Origin: Arcuatula senhousia
Taxonomy: Eukaryota > Mollusca > Bivalvia > Mytilida > Mytilidae
Assembly (NCBI GenBank): GCA_963971305.1
Contig: OZ020311.1
Span: 6,634,001-6,698,000, forward strand
Direction of reading: 5' to 3'
Length of the DNA: 64,000 nt
Shown: piece after piece, positions 34,301 to 49,800 of the stretch
Layout: each line of letters starts with the position of its first letter
Position numbering within the stretch: the first letter of the stretch is position 1
Notes under the pieces: model-generated
What the model was told of the DNA's origin: nothing
Databases searched by the model: none
The model's input: the letters and a program-made list of their open reading frames with translations, nothing else
Program-made: the position numbers and the translations under genes

Positions 34301-34600
34301 TCTTGAACTTATTACCCTTTCAATGTCAAATAGATTTTGCCTAATGGCCTTTACTTCAGGCACATATGTCAGGTGAGCTATTCAGGCTCCTGGGAGCCTC
34401 TTGTTAAATACAGTATTTAATGGGAGACTTTGTAAGCGCAACTTGTCCTAACCTGCTCAATGGATTTTGATGAAACGTTACAAGAAGGACCTACATTATA
34501 TGCAGATGTGCATAAAGAATTTACATCACTCTCGGGTGTCATTGAGGGAAGATAATTATACTTGAGTTTTTTTGGCATTACAGAGTCCAGTATAAAGTGG
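31389..34600 (+). mobile_element. Nested repeats: hairpin-headed element containing a family I pearl-like element
   Basis: The outer element starts with a hairpin head (cccccgcaaacaaagttttg then ggggtata) and a cgtccgtctgtcc stretch. The sequence tcaacagattttggtgaaac before 31597 and caatggattttgatgaaacg after 34406 are core units of one family, so they appear to be two units separated by an insertion. The inserted family I element spans 31597-34405 (tagctcacctgaccctttgg head, ggctcctgggagcctcttg tail) with ~155-380 bp core repeats. It is itself split by the TIR element at 32495-33753. Confidence 0.55.
32495..33753. mobile_element. PIF/Harbinger-like non-autonomous TIR element
   Basis: The ends are inverted (GGCCACGCCGAATTAATTAC on the left, complement of GGCCACACAGAATTAATTTC on the right) and both sides carry TAA (32492-32494, 33754-33756). 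The uninterrupted host sequence exists at 195-215 (gacaccttaagttcaatttg), so one TAA was duplicated on insertion. A 3-bp TWA duplication and GG-starting ends are typical of PIF/Harbinger (family knowledge). CGCCCGC and CGCTCGCC motifs repeat inside each end. No transposase ORF is seen; the 82-codon frame at 32892-33140 is unrecognised. Confidence 0.75.
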
Positions 34601-34878
34601 GGGTAAGCTTGCAGTATTACTTGTTATCTACAATTTACATTGTATATATATGGTGAGAATTTGAGGTCTGCTTTGCTACAATATTAATGTATTTTTGAAA
34701 GCAATTTTCTGTCAAGTATTTTATTATATTGTTTCATGTTCTTGTCCTCTCCTAATAAAGCTGCATGTTTTTCTTATTGATTGTATAGATGCATATCAGC
34801 AAAAAGGAGTTCAAAAATAAAACCACTCTCATTCATAAATTAGTGATATTTATACACATACAATTTATACTTGGCAAA

Positions 34879-37800
34879 ATGGAATTTTTCTCATCTGGAG
34901 TCAATGTGACATTTGGCAGATCTTGTACAGTTGAGTGCTTAGCTACACTTGCCTATTAATTGTCCCCCACCGCAACGCGTCGGAGGGACCTGGTAATGGT
35001 CTCCATCCGTCACGTTTTTTGTGGGTGCAACTCCTCAGACACTACTGAACGGATGTTGCTGAAACTTTACGCACTGATAGGGTACTATTAGTAGGTGATC
35101 ATCCCATATTTAAAATTTTCAAAATGGCGGCCGTTTCCATGAAAACAGGGAAGAAAGGTCAAAATATAGGACATTCAATATCTCGGTTACCTAGGTGCAC
35201 AGAGTTCGGAAATTTTGTAGGCTGATAGAGCGAAAGGTACTCTATAATAATACGTTCGATCCTCGTCCGGGGTGAAAATTTCATGAACCAATTTTCCGAC
35301 TCTCTCTTGACACCATTTGCGAGGATGGTCTCAAGGAACGATGCTAGTCCTTCGGAAGGGACGAAAAAGGTCGTCCCGTGTATGTGGAGAGCAATACCCC
35401 ATGCACGCTAAAGACCCCTTTGTAGAGTTCGATAAGAGTAGGCTCAATGGGGGCCGCTGCAAAGGCCACACTCGCAAACTGCTAGCTGGAGAGGGATTTA
35501 CATAAGCATTAAGCTTGTTTCCCAATCCAGGATAAATAAATATGTTTAAACTATAATAATACGGAAAAAAATTTTGAAGCAATATTTACAGTTTTCGCGT
35601 TATTTACGAATTTGTGATTTTCCGGTCCAAAAAATGGGACTTTGTCAAAAATATTTCATATTCACTGGTTTCCTTCCTCGTTTTGACTGAATGATTTTGT
35701 CCCCAAAACAACCAATATCTATCATTTCTCAGAGAATATATCGATCGAATTTACATACCACACAACTTTCATGCGGCGACGGGGGACACATGGCTACACG
35801 TAGCAATCTTGTTTTTGTTTGGTTAATACAGGGAAATTTTTATGCCCCGCCAACTTTTTTGGGGGGCATTTATGCCCTGCCAACTTTGTTGGGGGGCATA
35901 TAGTTTTTTCGGTCCGTTCGTCCGTCCATCCTTCCGTCCGTCCGTCCGTCACACTTTAGTTTTCCGCACTTTTTTTCGACATCCTTGCATATATTCAAAA
36001 GATTTTTGGTATGTGAGTCTACCATGATGAGTTACAGGTCAAGTTCGAGTTTCGTTCCGGTCCACAGATTTTGACCTAAATTACGGCCCTTGAACTTAGC
36101 AAATTTTGTAAAAATAAGTTTTCCGCACTTTTTTTCCACATCCTTGCATATATTCAAAAGATTTTTGGTATGTGAGTCTACCATGATGAGTTACAGGTCA
36201 AGTTCGAGTTTCGTTCCGGTCCACTGATTTTGACCTAAATTATGGCCCTTGAACTTAGCAAATTTTGTAAAAAAAAAGTTTTCCGCACTTTTTTTCCACA
36301 TCCTTGCATATATTCAAAAGATTTTTGGTATGTTAGTCTACCATGATGAGTTACAGATCAAGTTCGAGTTTCGTTCGGGTCCACTGATTTTGACCCAAAT
36401 TAGGGCCCTTGGACTTAGCAAATTTGGTAAAAATAACAGTTTTATTTTATTTGCCAGCGGGGCATCAGTGTCATCTTGACACATTTCCTTGTTATATTTT
36501 ATTTTTTGTACAATTACAGGGACCTTTATGATGTATTCCAGCTATATGATGATGGTAATGGTAGAATCCCATTGTGTAAACTGAGGAAAGCATTCAATGA
36601 TGTCAGTCTCTTCCCATCAAAATCACAGAGTATGACATTCAGTTGAAATATTTTTATATGAATCACTTAACCTGAATCTATCAACCATAATTCACTCACA
36701 AGAATCTATATTGTAGGTTGTACAGTGAACACAAATCATGCTGTAGATTTAAAAAAAAAATGACAAGTACTCTCAATCTAAAAGTTGTTTAATCTATACA
36801 AAATTAGATGACATGAAAGTTACCATGAAGCCTTAAAAGTTACGGCTAAGTTGAAATGATCTAAATATATGCAATGAAAAATGATACTGTTTGCATTTAT
36901 CATACAAATAAGTGTGATCATAGGCTGGAAATTAAACAAACAACTTGAACTTTCAATTTCAGTTTTTGAGATGGTACAATGTGCAGTAGAGTATGGAAGC
37001 CCATGTGAGCCAGACCATGTGACTTTTGGAGAATTTTGTATCCTAGTTACAGAACTGAGAATTCACTATCAGGAAAAGTAATTAGCATATTAAAGGCATA
37101 TTGTCTACGGCAAACTCATTTTTTTTACCCCTCAATTTTTTTGTGTCAATTAGACCGAAATGCAATAAAATGAATATTGAAAAACAAATTTGCTACAAAT
37201 TTTGCCTCAAAAGTAGTTTATTTTGATCAAAATAGCTCGACAATATTGATTGATATTTTATTTACCTGCACTACGTCACATTGACACAGATTTAGACTGA
37301 GTAGTTTTTACACGGACACTAAGCGGAATCTCGAGTTTTTTCCCCGAATACATTGATATGTTGAAAAAATACCGATATTTTTCGTGTTTACCTTTTAAAT
37401 AACATTCAAAAATTAATACAGGCAATAATTGTCAGTTTTATTCATTAAGTAGCTCTAATATTCGGTTGCCGTTTAAATTTTCTTCCGAGCTAAAACTTCG
37501 AGAAACAGATTATGCACCACGTGCAAGAACTATTGAAGTTTTCAATCAAAGAAAGTATAGTGCGCATGCTTACAGCTCATCTACATCTCATGAATATGAA
37601 TTTTTGTAAAGCTTTACAAATATTATTTATTTTTCAATTTTTGAAGTAATAAAGAACCCTAGTGGTATTTTGAAAGTTTGTATCTTTCTAAATAAACAAA
37701 ACGAATAGTCTGACGACAATTTTTTGGTTTTACAAAAAAATATTTTTTCGTAGACAATATGCCTTTAAAATATCAGTCATTAATTGAGAAGTACAAAGAA

Positions 37801-40800
37801 CAAAATTTTAAGCATCAATGTTTATTGTTATACCACAGCTTTTAAAGTGGAGGTGTATTTAAGAAAAGGGGTGTCCATCGGTCTGTCCTTCTGTTACACA
37901 TCTGGATACTGTAAACCTGGAAATTTTCGCGCAGTCTTTCTTTCGCGGTTGTACGGAAAAACATTAGTTTGCGCAGTTTTAATTTCGCGTTGAAAAATTA
38001 TTGTCCATAGACTACAATGGAAGGCAAACATATTCCCGCTGTTTAATTTTCGCGCTAACAATGTCAAGGCGAAAATCGCGAAAATAAAACTGCCGCGAAA
38101 ATTTCCCGGTTTACAGTACCCATCTATTATCCACTACTCCTTAATCCCTAAATGGATTTTCACGACACTTTCACACAATCATTGTGACATAATGTAGATG
38201 TGCATCTTCAATTCTAAATTTTGATAAGATTGATATTAAGAGTTTTCCAAAGCAAAATATGATCATTGCCATTGGATGACATGTGGGTACCAAACTTTTA
38301 TCGGCAAGTCCACCTAAACCCCTCATGGGATTTTCATGAAACTTTCACACAATCTTTGTGACATACATGTAATGTAGATGTGCATCTGCTTAGTATTATA
38401 AAATTTGATCTGTTGGATTTCTCTAGAAGGGACAGGGTGTATTTATTTGTTAGCTGTGGCTTGCAGTCTTCCAGTTTCTTTTATAAATAGCAGTTGAAAG
38501 AAACTGTTGATCAACATTGATCAAAAATCAATATTACCTAGTATTATGCATGAAAATAGAAATTGTACATTTATAATACTGAAAGTTTATAAAATTTTCA
38601 TGAAATAAAACATTTCTTCCCACTGCAGAAGATTAAAACAACAGACTGTTTCCATTATTTTTTTGCCACCATTTTTTTAATATTGATAAAGAAATGTTTT
38701 TTTTTTAGATTTACATGGTTTGTACTGTTTTAGTAAAATTCTAGCAAATAAAAAAAATCAAATACTGTAAACCAATTAACTTTCGTGTGCGACAAATGTT
38801 CAAGGGATTCGTGAGCACTTTACATCCGCGAAAGTTTGTAGTCACTGAGGAGTTATATTCATTAAACGAATCTCGAAAACCGCAAATGTTTGTCTTCGTG
38901 AAAACTTCCAATGTAATGAAACCGTGAAAGTTTGTAGCCGGGAAAGTTTGTTGGTTTACTTAGAAACAACCTATCAAAATGGCCAGTTAAATCATATGAT
39001 TTAACTTTTATTTGCACTTTTGAACTTATAATCTTTTTTTTCAGTGGAAATGTTGTAAGCCCAAAGCCTAAAAGTCAGTATAGGGATAAAAGACCAGAGT
39101 CTGATAGTATCAAATGGAAGAAAAGAGGTTTGATTTAGATTCATATCATTTTGATAATTTTTCAATGTTTCAAATTAGAACAACATTAGGGTCCTTGCAA
39201 TAATACCTTCCCCATTCTATGTTTGTATTAATCGAAAGTTTCCATTGACAAACTCTTTAAGTACAATTAAGAATTTAGAAATTTTACTACGACTTTTATT
39301 TAATGCCACGTCATAACACACCTGTTGCTAGTTAAGATCTTAAATTGTCCAATTACAAACTTAATTGATTTAATCAGAAAGTCACTACTTTTGGATGATA
39401 CCCTAGTTCATTCAAAGATAGCATGTGTAAAAATTCAACTCAGCTTACATGGGGAAGGAATTATTAAAACGACTATATGGCAGATCAGTGAGCAAGTTTC
39501 ATATTTATTTTGTATCCCATTCAAAGACTGCCATCAAATTCATACAAAAATGCCAATGTATTGTATACTTACATGCATATTAGTGTAACTTTCATGCAAA
39601 AATTTAGTTGTCTGCATTTAGAATTGTCATGAAAAATTAATTAATTAGCAGGACACAATGTATAATTTTTATGCTTTTCACATTAGTATCATCATCCATA
39701 GTTTTTTCATCCCATTTGTAAACAAAAAACCCATCTGTATTCATTATATTTCATATTGCATGGAAATGAACATGAAAGAAGTTAGAATCTTGAAATTGCA
39801 TTTACATGTATATCATTGTTATAGAAATCATTATTTGTTGTAATATTTCATCATTGCTTGCTTTCATAATAAAACATAAGTGTCCATTATTCATATTGAA
39901 TTATTTAATATGCTTTCTGCAAAATAAATGTCACATGTATAAATCATAGGGAGACACTTTTGTCAAGTCTAGCGAAATTAGTTTTCAAAATTAACTTATA
40001 TTTTAGAAAGTCCAGTCCTTAAGATTTTAAACATAATCATTATTTTTTCAAAAAAATTTCTGATTAGGATATTATTTTATAGGGCTATTGCAAACATTGT
40101 CATGTTTTTTTTTATGAAGTTGTATAATTGACTTTCAGACACTCATTTCCAAGGTAACCATTGTGTTGTCATAGTTACTCTAGATCTTTTTTCTTCTCCA
40201 TAATCACACACTGCACTCTTAGACTAATAGTTATGAGGCTCCCATGGGATTTTAAACAACAAGTGAACTGAAGACTTTTAAGGGGAAATGTCCAACCTCT
40301 TTTTGGTTTAAAAATTATCTTACTTGCAAATTCATTTAAAATGACGTGTCACCTCAGTGAGAATATGATGCTGTAAGATTGGCCAAACATGTAACTGGTC
40401 ATTTTTGTGGCAATTTAATTTTTGCATTATTTTGGGGTTGCCACTTGACCACAAAATTAAAATCACATAAAAAGTGTGTAATATTGTTATCTGTGAATAT
40501 AGATAAATGCAAATTAAAATCAGCAAAAGAAATTCTCACAGCAAAAATTACGATATTTGTTTAAAAAGTGACCTTGCAACTGCTATCCTGCGGGAGCCCC
40601 CATAACATGTATTCATGTATGATATAATTATTAGACCTTTTTACAGTTATTGATGTCATATTAGAGTGGGCTTCAGGTGGCCTTTTAATGGGATAAAAAT
40701 GTGGGAAAATAGTGTTAAAATAGTCAAATTACTATGCAACACTCCATTTTTTTTTGGAAATGAAAATTTTTCTTTATCCAAACTTGTCTTGTAAATTATC

Positions 40801-43800
40801 AAACATAATGGCAATAATAACTTGGAAAGATCTAAAGATGTTTATCACATTTAACCAATTGCAAAATGTTATAATTGTTTCTTCACTTGTAGAAATGTAA
40901 GTTGAATTTTTTTTTGGTCAAAGGGGGTACTTTTCTGGTTAACATTTTTTTTTCCACAAGAGTATGTGTTCATTGGACTCTTTCCTGTGTCCTTTGCCTT
41001 TCTGCATTTATCACTTCCACAAACATCCAGTTGATTGTTTCACCAACTATCTACCATGCAAGATTCGTGTAAATCATAAGCGTCATCTATTTTGTAATTT
41101 CAGCGATCATTATCAGTCAATGTTGTTTTTTCCAAAAAATAGAAGCAATGAGAACTCAATATTACATTTTGTACTACATATCATATGCATGCATAATATT
41201 GTAAAGCAGGTAATTGTTATGAGGTTTTAACTTTTGGCTGAATTACATAAATATTTGGCGGGTGGAAAAGATATTTTGTAAGCTTTCTCAGTAGCAACTA
41301 ATCATTGCTACTTGATATTTGGTATACAGCATCATGGTGGGGTCCCATAACTTAGGATTTGATTTCAAGTCTGTCCCTTACCTACTTCCTTTTTAATAAA
41401 TCTGACAAATTTTGTCTTTTGACAGATCTTTCTAATGTATGTGAGGGTATCGGCAGCATGACATTTAAACTTACAAAAATGCATTTACTGTTCATTTTCG
41501 TCATAAGATATAAAGACATTGAAACTATAAATGCCTGTTTTGAGTTCAGTTTCAAATCGTAAAATTACCTGCTATACAATTCTTGTTATATATAATCTAT
41601 CATTCCTTTGTATTTAAGTACAATGTCTGATAAGCTCTAGATTTATTATACATTCATAATCTTTTTAAGGAAAAAGACAGAATTTTGAATTGAACTTTAA
41701 TAACCTACATACTCATTTTAAACAATTAATTACTAATAAAGTCTTGAAATATTTTAGTGTTTCTTGGAGGCTCGTGTAACCCCACAACATGGAGACAGGA
41801 TGTAGCAATACCCTTCTTAAAAGAACATGGCATAACCTTCTATAATCCTGTAGGTATTTACATTTATCATATCATTTATCATTTTCATGGATACCTATTT
41901 CATGGTTTGATTAAAAAGGACCAGTAGATTCTTAAATTCATGGTTCTGTGATCTCCAGCATACATATTAATATTAAATTTCCTTTTCATGGGATATCACA
42001 TTTCGTGGGTCCAGACCACCCACAAATACCATGAAAATTGATACCCCACGAATAATAGTGAAGCCACGGTAAAAAAAAACCACACAAAGGTTGATTTAGA
42101 TGTAAATGTCAATAAATACAGAAATTTAACAAAATTAAAACAAAAACACAAGTTTAACTGATATTGGGTGTGAAGTATTTCTGTATGGCTTATTGGAAAA
42201 TTTCTTTAAAAAAACATGATTAATTTGTTATGAAAGTTGCAATTGATACTTTGTTGGAATGTTTTACACTGTAAAGTATTAGAAATTTAATGATACTCTG
42301 TTAATTGCAGCAAGTACAGAATTGGAGACCAGAATTAGTGGAACTAGAAGCTCAGGCAAAGGAGGTATATATCTACATTGTATACTACAAAAATTAAAGA
42401 CAGTTTTCTCCTTTATTCCTGATAATTGTAAAATACCACTGTTTATCCACTTAAAGTCTGCATGTTGATCTTTCTGTGGACTGAGAACTTTTTTGTAAGA
42501 TCCATAATCAGGGTTGGCCGGGAAATACTAGTGGCGGTAAATCCCACTGGTAATTACCGGGAATTCCCGTCCTGGGAAATACTCCATTTTTTTGACAAGT
42601 GGGAAATACTGGGAAATATACAAATTTATAGGGGTTTTTCATGGCAATTTTATAAAGATTTGACACTTTTATCATCTTTTGCTCTTTTAAAAATACATAT
42701 GATTACTTTTTCAAATGTCATAAAGTAATTTTCAAAATTGAGTTAAGTTATTTTAAAAAGATGGTCCTAAAGGATTTTTTAGTAAAATGGTAATTGTCCT
42801 AAATACAAGGAGTTGAATCAGAATTACTGATTTATATAAATCTACTATTTGTGGTGTTTTCTTTCTTTAATTGACTATTTTTATTATGTCTTTAAATAAG
42901 GCAATTAGACACCCAAGCTAAGACCATTGGGGTGTTGTTTTAGCAATAAACACTGTGACAATTGACACCAGGATCTATTGTTTAACAATGAAGCCATAAA
43001 TGACTCATGATTAGGGGACTATTGCATTAAGATTCTTCAACAGAAAATGTTAAGAGGACTGTTGGAGAAATTTCTAAAAATTAATGATTTTATCCCTCTT
43101 TTTAACCAATACTAATTTCTTTCTCCTAACACTACTGATATAATAATAATTTATGATCACAGTTTGTATTAGTTATATAGAATTTTTAAGATCAATCCAT
43201 ATTTCCCAGCAATGGACGGGAATTACCAGTATTTCCCGGGAATTCCCTGTATTTCCCGCCGTCCTGGGAAATATGAGTATTTCCCGCTTTTTTGCCAACC
43301 CTGTCCATAATTGTCTCTTGTGACAAGCTGGGCTCAGTTGCTGGTCTATTTTCCACCTTGGTCATGCGCTGATTTGTCATTGGTTACTTTTCTGATAATT
43401 CATGTTAATAATACGTGTAAGGTGTGATGAACATTAATTTATTGCACAAGTAATTATCCCTGCGCTAGCGAAAGCGCGGGGATTATGTTTTGCTGTTCGA
43501 TGTACGTATGTACGTACGTACGTATGGCGTTAATGTCCAGGATAATCTCTGTAACCACTGGGAGTAGAAAGATGAAACTTGAGATATTGATTGCATTGTG
43601 GATGGGGACTGTGCCGAAGGTTTCGGAATTTTGATAATGTCCCTAGGGGCTGGGCTGCATAGGTAGCCTAGGGGCACATTATTCCTTCGTCATGCAACTC
43701 CTCCTAGGTTATTTGGAATACAGAACTGAAACTTGGCTCAGTAGTTGTACTATGGATGTAGATTCTGTCGAAGGTTTCGAAATTTTGATAATGCCCCTAG

Positions 43801-46800
43801 GGGCTGGGCTGCATAGGTAGCCTAGGGACACAATATTCCTTGGTCACGCAACTCCTTCCAGGTTATTTGGAATACAAAACTGAAACTTGGCTCAGAAGTT
43901 GTACTATGGATGTAGATTCTGTCGAAGATTTTGGAATTTTGATAATGCCCCTAGGGCCTGGGCTGCATAGGTAGCCTAGGGACACAATATTACTTCGTCA
44001 CGCAACTCCTCCTAGGTTATTTGGAATACAGAACTGAAACTTGGCTCAGTAGTTGCACTATGGATGTAGATTCTGCCGAAGGTTTCGGAATTTTGATAAT
44101 GCCCCTAGGGGCTGGGCTGCATAGGTAGCCTAAGGGCACATTATTCCTTCGTCATGCAACTCCTCCCAGGTTATTTGGAATACAGAACTGAAACTTGGCT
44201 CAGTAGTTGCACTATGGATGTAGATTCTGCCAAAGTTTCGGAATTTTGATAATGCCCCTAGGGGCTGGGCTGCATATGTAGCCTAAGGGCACATTATTCC
44301 TTCGTCATGCAACTCCTCCCAGGTTATTTTGAATACAGAACTGAAACTTGGCTCAGTAGTTGCACTATGGATGTAGATTCTGCCAAAGGTTTCGGAATTT
44401 TGATAATGCCCTTAGGGGCTGGACTGCATATGTGGCCTTAGGGCACATTATTCCTTCGTCATGCGTAATTCTTTACATTGCTATCACTCCCACTACCAGG
44501 GAAACGTCTCATATTAATACATATACATTTGATAGTACTAGTAATGCTCATTATAGTCATAGTTTATTTCTTTTAATTATTCGCCCTTATACTATCAAAC
44601 ACCAGACTAGCGCAGGGATATGCAGCGTGGCTGCTTCGACTAGTTGTTTTATGTGATATCATTAACTCACACCCTTTTTCCGGATATCTAGAAATTCACT
44701 GTTCTTTATGTATTACATTTTTGTAGCTTTTTTTCATAATAGAATGCCATTCAAAATGCAATACGTGATTTTCAACTTCATTGCTTTTCCGGACAATTCC
44801 TCAATTACACAGAAATTATCACGTGACTTTACCAGTTTGTGAGTCAAACTGGTTTGCTGCCCCTAGACTTATTCAAAAGAGATTATGTGATCATCAAAAC
44901 AATAATATCTCTATAAACTGTAAATACTTCAAGTAAATGAAAAAATATTCTTACATGTGTAGAAATGTTACCAAAATCGAAGATTCTATCTTTAAAAAAC
45001 AATAAAGCAATGTTTATTTGTATCTACTGATGTTTTTAAAGATGATTTCTTAAAATTAAAGTTTTAGGCCTATTTAGCATTGGAACTTGTCTGTGCTGTT
45101 TCCTTTGACATGGTTGTTTACATCTCTCTTTTGTAGAGTGCTGATGTAATGTTCTTTGTAATTGATAAGGAGACCAGAGGCATCTCTTCATTGATAGAAG
45201 TGGCTTATCTTGTTGGTACGTTTATTATACAGATTTTGCTCTGTCTGTAACATTTTTTTTTCAGTAACTACTAATCACAACCCCTTGATATTTGACATGT
45301 GACTCTACTAGGGGCTCCCTGGCAGCAGGTACTGATGTTTTTGTAGTGTCAATTGTTTAGGATATTTCTTAAAGAATAGGGTGGATACATGTAGGTGTCC
45401 TGCTTACAAAGAAAAGGATCTCACACATGTAATTTAATGCTTTGTAAAGCTAGTGTCTGGGCTAGTTTTCTAGCATTATTTAGCTATGAATTTGACAACA
45501 AAAAAGACGGTTACATTCATACCCCATAAATAATTTAAAATTTGACTTAGTGATCTAGTATCTTTTTCTAAGCCACCCAAAATCATGTTCTTCTGAAGGT
45601 TTTCACTAATCTAAGACACAGGGACCTGTTATATCTGTATATATGCCCCAACATCTTTTAGACTATTTTATCAGTGAAAGAAACAAACAGTGCACCACAG
45701 ACAAATGCTATATAAAACTGAGAAGGTCTACATAAATTTGGAAAGTTTTCTTTAAAATACAATAAGAATTCTATGAAATATTGAGATAGGTCTACATTGA
45801 CTCAGGAGTTTATTTCTAAGACAGTTTTATGTTCTATATTTTTTCAGCCACGAAAAAGCAGGTTATACTGGTCCTTACTGATTTAGGAGACAAGGATTTG
45901 GAATGTAACAATGCTTTCACTGAAAGGTAAGTGGAACTCCAGTTGTGATACTTTGCAACAATGGTTAATGATGTCTTAGTTTAACAATTGGTTAAGTACA
46001 AGCAGTTTATCTTTTACTCAGGGGGACCACTACTATACTTTATGGATAGGGAGGTGCTGCTGAGATTTTGAAACTCCACCCTTTTCATATATTTGAATTT
46101 TAAAATTAGATACCTTATAATATATTTTTGCTAAAAAAAAAAGCATCCTTACCTATAATTGATGCTGAGAACTGAAGATAAAAATAGATATAATTTAATT
46201 ATTTATAGCTATTCAAAGATGTTTTAGCCAATTAGCACATACTTTTACACATGTATGAATACACCTGTGTTGGAAAAGAAGTAAACATTTCCTGGTCTGG
46301 CTTGTCATATAATCAGCAAGTTAATATTATTGACCTTAACATATATTCTATGTTTGTTTTCCCGATCTTATTACATATTCTCAACTTGAAAAATTGTACC
46401 TATTCCAGTGGCATGTCCTATTTCTTCTATATAGGAAGTGCCCCCCAGAGATCTTTTATCACTTACCGTTTGTGATTTTGTTGTAATGAAACTGCTGGAA
46501 GTGTCCTAGACATCTTGAAAATAGACCTGATATGCACATGTGACAGTTGGTACAAATATGTTAAAGTTTTCCTAATTTAATAAACAACATTCACGGTCTA
46601 TCCTATCATTAAAACATTGATTCCTTCACAGTTTAAAATAATTTGATTTGTCCATTTACATTTTGCTTTTAGTGTATGCATGAGAAGCAAGAATTTATGA
46701 ATTTAATGTTGTTAAATTAAACATTTCTCTGATTTAGAGAGAAGAATGACCTTGCCAGAGGTCGTAGAATTTTAGAAGATTTAGTAGAAAGAAATTCCGT

Positions 46801-49800
46801 CCCAGTATTCACAGATCTCAATACAGCTTTAAAATGTACAGAAATTGTTCTTAATCAGGTACATGTAGTATTAGAGTCAGTGGAGTTAATTTCATCTAAA
46901 AAAAAAACTCTTTTCATGTCCCTTTCAAACAGGTAAAATGCAATGATGTTCTTTTTCGTTTGTGAGTAACAGGCATTACCAAAAAAAATCAAACAAACAA
47001 AAAATCAAAAAATCAAATGAAATGTTTTATCATCAGGGCTATTCCAGAAATAAATGTAATGGGGGGGGTCGGAAGGCACTTTTTTTTTATACCCACCATG
47101 CATAATTTTTATGCCCCCGCGACGACATGTCGGGGGGCATTAAGTTTTACTCATGTCCGTCCGTACGAATTTCCGTCAAGCTTTTCTCAGCAACCGTACA
47201 TGAGAATGACTTGAAACTTGGTAGGATGGTTCAGTATGACAAACAGTACGTCCTAAGCGATTTTGAGACCTGTCGGACATCTACTTCCTGTTTGGGACTT
47301 AGGCCATGTGAAAATATGTGAACATGACTATGAAAATTTCCGTCAAGCTTTTCTCAACAACAGTACATGAGAATGACTTGAAACTTGGTAGGATGGTTCA
47401 GTATGACAAACAGTACGTCCTAAGCGATTTTGAGACCTGTCTGACATCTACTTCCTGTTTGGGACTTAGGCCATGTGAAAATATGTGAACATGACTATGA
47501 AAATTTCCGTCAAGCTTTTCTCAGCAACCGTACATGAGAATGACTTGAAACTTGGTAGGTTGATTCAGTATGATAAACAGTACGTCCTAAGCGATTTTGA
47601 GATCTGTCGGACATCTACTTCCTGTTTGGGACTTAGGCCGATTGGAAAATATGTGAACATGACTTGAAAATTTCCGTCAAGATTTTCTCAGGAACCATAC
47701 ATGAGAATGATTTGAAACTTGGTAGGATGGTTCAGTATGACAAATTGTATGTCCTAAGCGACTTTCATGTCTGACATCTACTTCCTGTTTGGGGCCTAGC
47801 GGGGGCATCCGTGTCCCATGGACACATTCCTTCTTTATTTTTATGCCCCCGCGACAATATGTCGGGGGGCATTAAGTTTTACTCATGTCCGTCCGTACGT
47901 ACGTACGTACGTACAAATTTCCGTCAAGCTTTTCTCAGGAACCATACATGAGAATGATTTGAAACTTGGTAGGATGGTTCAGTATGACAAACTATACGTC
48001 CTAAGCGATTTTGAGACCTGTCAGACATCTACTTCCTGTTTGGGACTTAGGCCAATTTTAAAATATGTGAACATGACTATGGAAATTTCCGTCAAGATTT
48101 TCTCAGGAACTGTACATGAGAATGATTTGAAACTTGGTAGGATGGTTCAGTATGACAAACTATACGTCCTAAGCGATTTTGAGACCTGTCGGACATCTAC
48201 TTCCTGTTTGGGACTTAGGCAAATTTTAAAGTATATGAACATGAAATTTCTGTCAAGTTTTTCTCAGGAACTGTATACCAGAATGATTTGAAACTTTGTA
48301 GGATTGTTGAGTATGACAAATTATGCGTCCTTAGCGATTTTGAGACCTGTTGGACATCTACTTCTTGTTTGGGACTTAGGCTGATGTGAACATTATATGA
48401 AAATTTCCGTCAAGCTTTTCTCAGGAACTGTATACCAGAATGTTTTGAAACTTGGTAGGATGGATCAGTATGACAAACTGTATGTCCTAAGCTATTTTCA
48501 GACCTGTCAGAAATCTACTTCCTGTTTGGGGCCAGCGGGGGCATCTGTGTCCCATGGACACATTCTTTCTTTATTTCTTTATGATGCATTAGAGAAATAT
48601 CTAAAAATACCACCACCCATAAAATTTTAATTAAAGTGCCTTCCGATCTCCCATACAATTAATTCTGAAATAGCCCTTAGGCCAATACAAAATATATGTT
48701 TGTTAAGGGTTTCATTCTTTAAGAAGGAAGAATAGGTAGATAGGCAAAATCATTTTATATAGAGCACTAGGGGGGGTCAAAATTACAAACAACTTTTCAC
48801 AACATTTTGCCTTAAAATAATTATACCCCACGCAAAGAAGTTGCGCAGGGTATAATGTTTTTGACTGGTCCGTCCGTCCGTCTGTCCGTGATCAAAATTT
48901 TCGTAACAGATATCTCAGCTATTATTAATCCTAGGCTTTTGATATCTGATATGTAGCTTCAGGTTGGGGTCCCATATGGTTGGATACGTTTTCAGGTCTG
49001 TCGATCATCTACTTCCTGTTTAAAGAGCCGACTTGCACTTTTTTCACTAAATTTTCAGGGTTGTCAATTTTCGTAACAGATTTCTCAGCAACTATTAATT
49101 GAAGGCTTTTAATATTTGGTATGTAGCTTCAGGTGGGGGTCCATATGGTGGGATACATTTTCAGGTCCGTCGATTAGCTACTTCCTGTTAAACGAGCCGA
49201 CTTAGATTTTCTTCACTTAATTTTCAGGGGTGAAAATTTTCGTCACAGATTTCTCAGCAACTATTAATTGTAGGCTTTTAATATTTGGTATGTAGCTTCA
49301 GGTAGGGGTCCCATATAGTGGGATACATTTTCAGGTCTGTCAATCAGCTACTTCCTGTTAAACGAGCCGACTTAGATTTTTTTCACTTAATTTTCAGGGG
49401 TGAAAATGTGAAAATTTTCGTCACAGATTTCTCAGCAACTATTTATCATAGGCTTTTGATATTTTGTACGTAGCTTAAGGTAGGAGTCCCATATGATGGG
49501 ATACAATTTCAGGTCTGTCACTCATTTTTTTGGCCGGATTTCATTAGTGAAAATCCGGGTTATAAAATGGTGAATGTCCGGCGGGCGGGGAAAAAACTTT
49601 CCTAACAGTTTTCTCAGCAACTCCTAAACACAGCCATTTGATATTTGGTATACAGCATCAGGGTGGGGTCCCATAAAGTGGAATTCGATTTCAGGTCTGT
49701 TGCTCATCTACTTCCTGTTTAACAAAATCTGGCCATTTCTGTCTTTGACCCATTTTTTTCCTGTTAAACAAGCCGACTTGGAAAGACAACAACTCTGACT

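Noticed and set aside
40236..40607. MITE with ggctccc... ends
   Set aside because: The inverted ends (ggctcccatgggat and the complement of ggctcccgcaggat) match only partly and no target duplication could be found.
47017..48630. ORFs with I-S-V-K-L-F-S-x-T-V-H-E-N-D-L-K-L-G-R repeats
   Set aside because: They match the period of the pearl-like tandem units and include the microsatellite; there is no gene structure.
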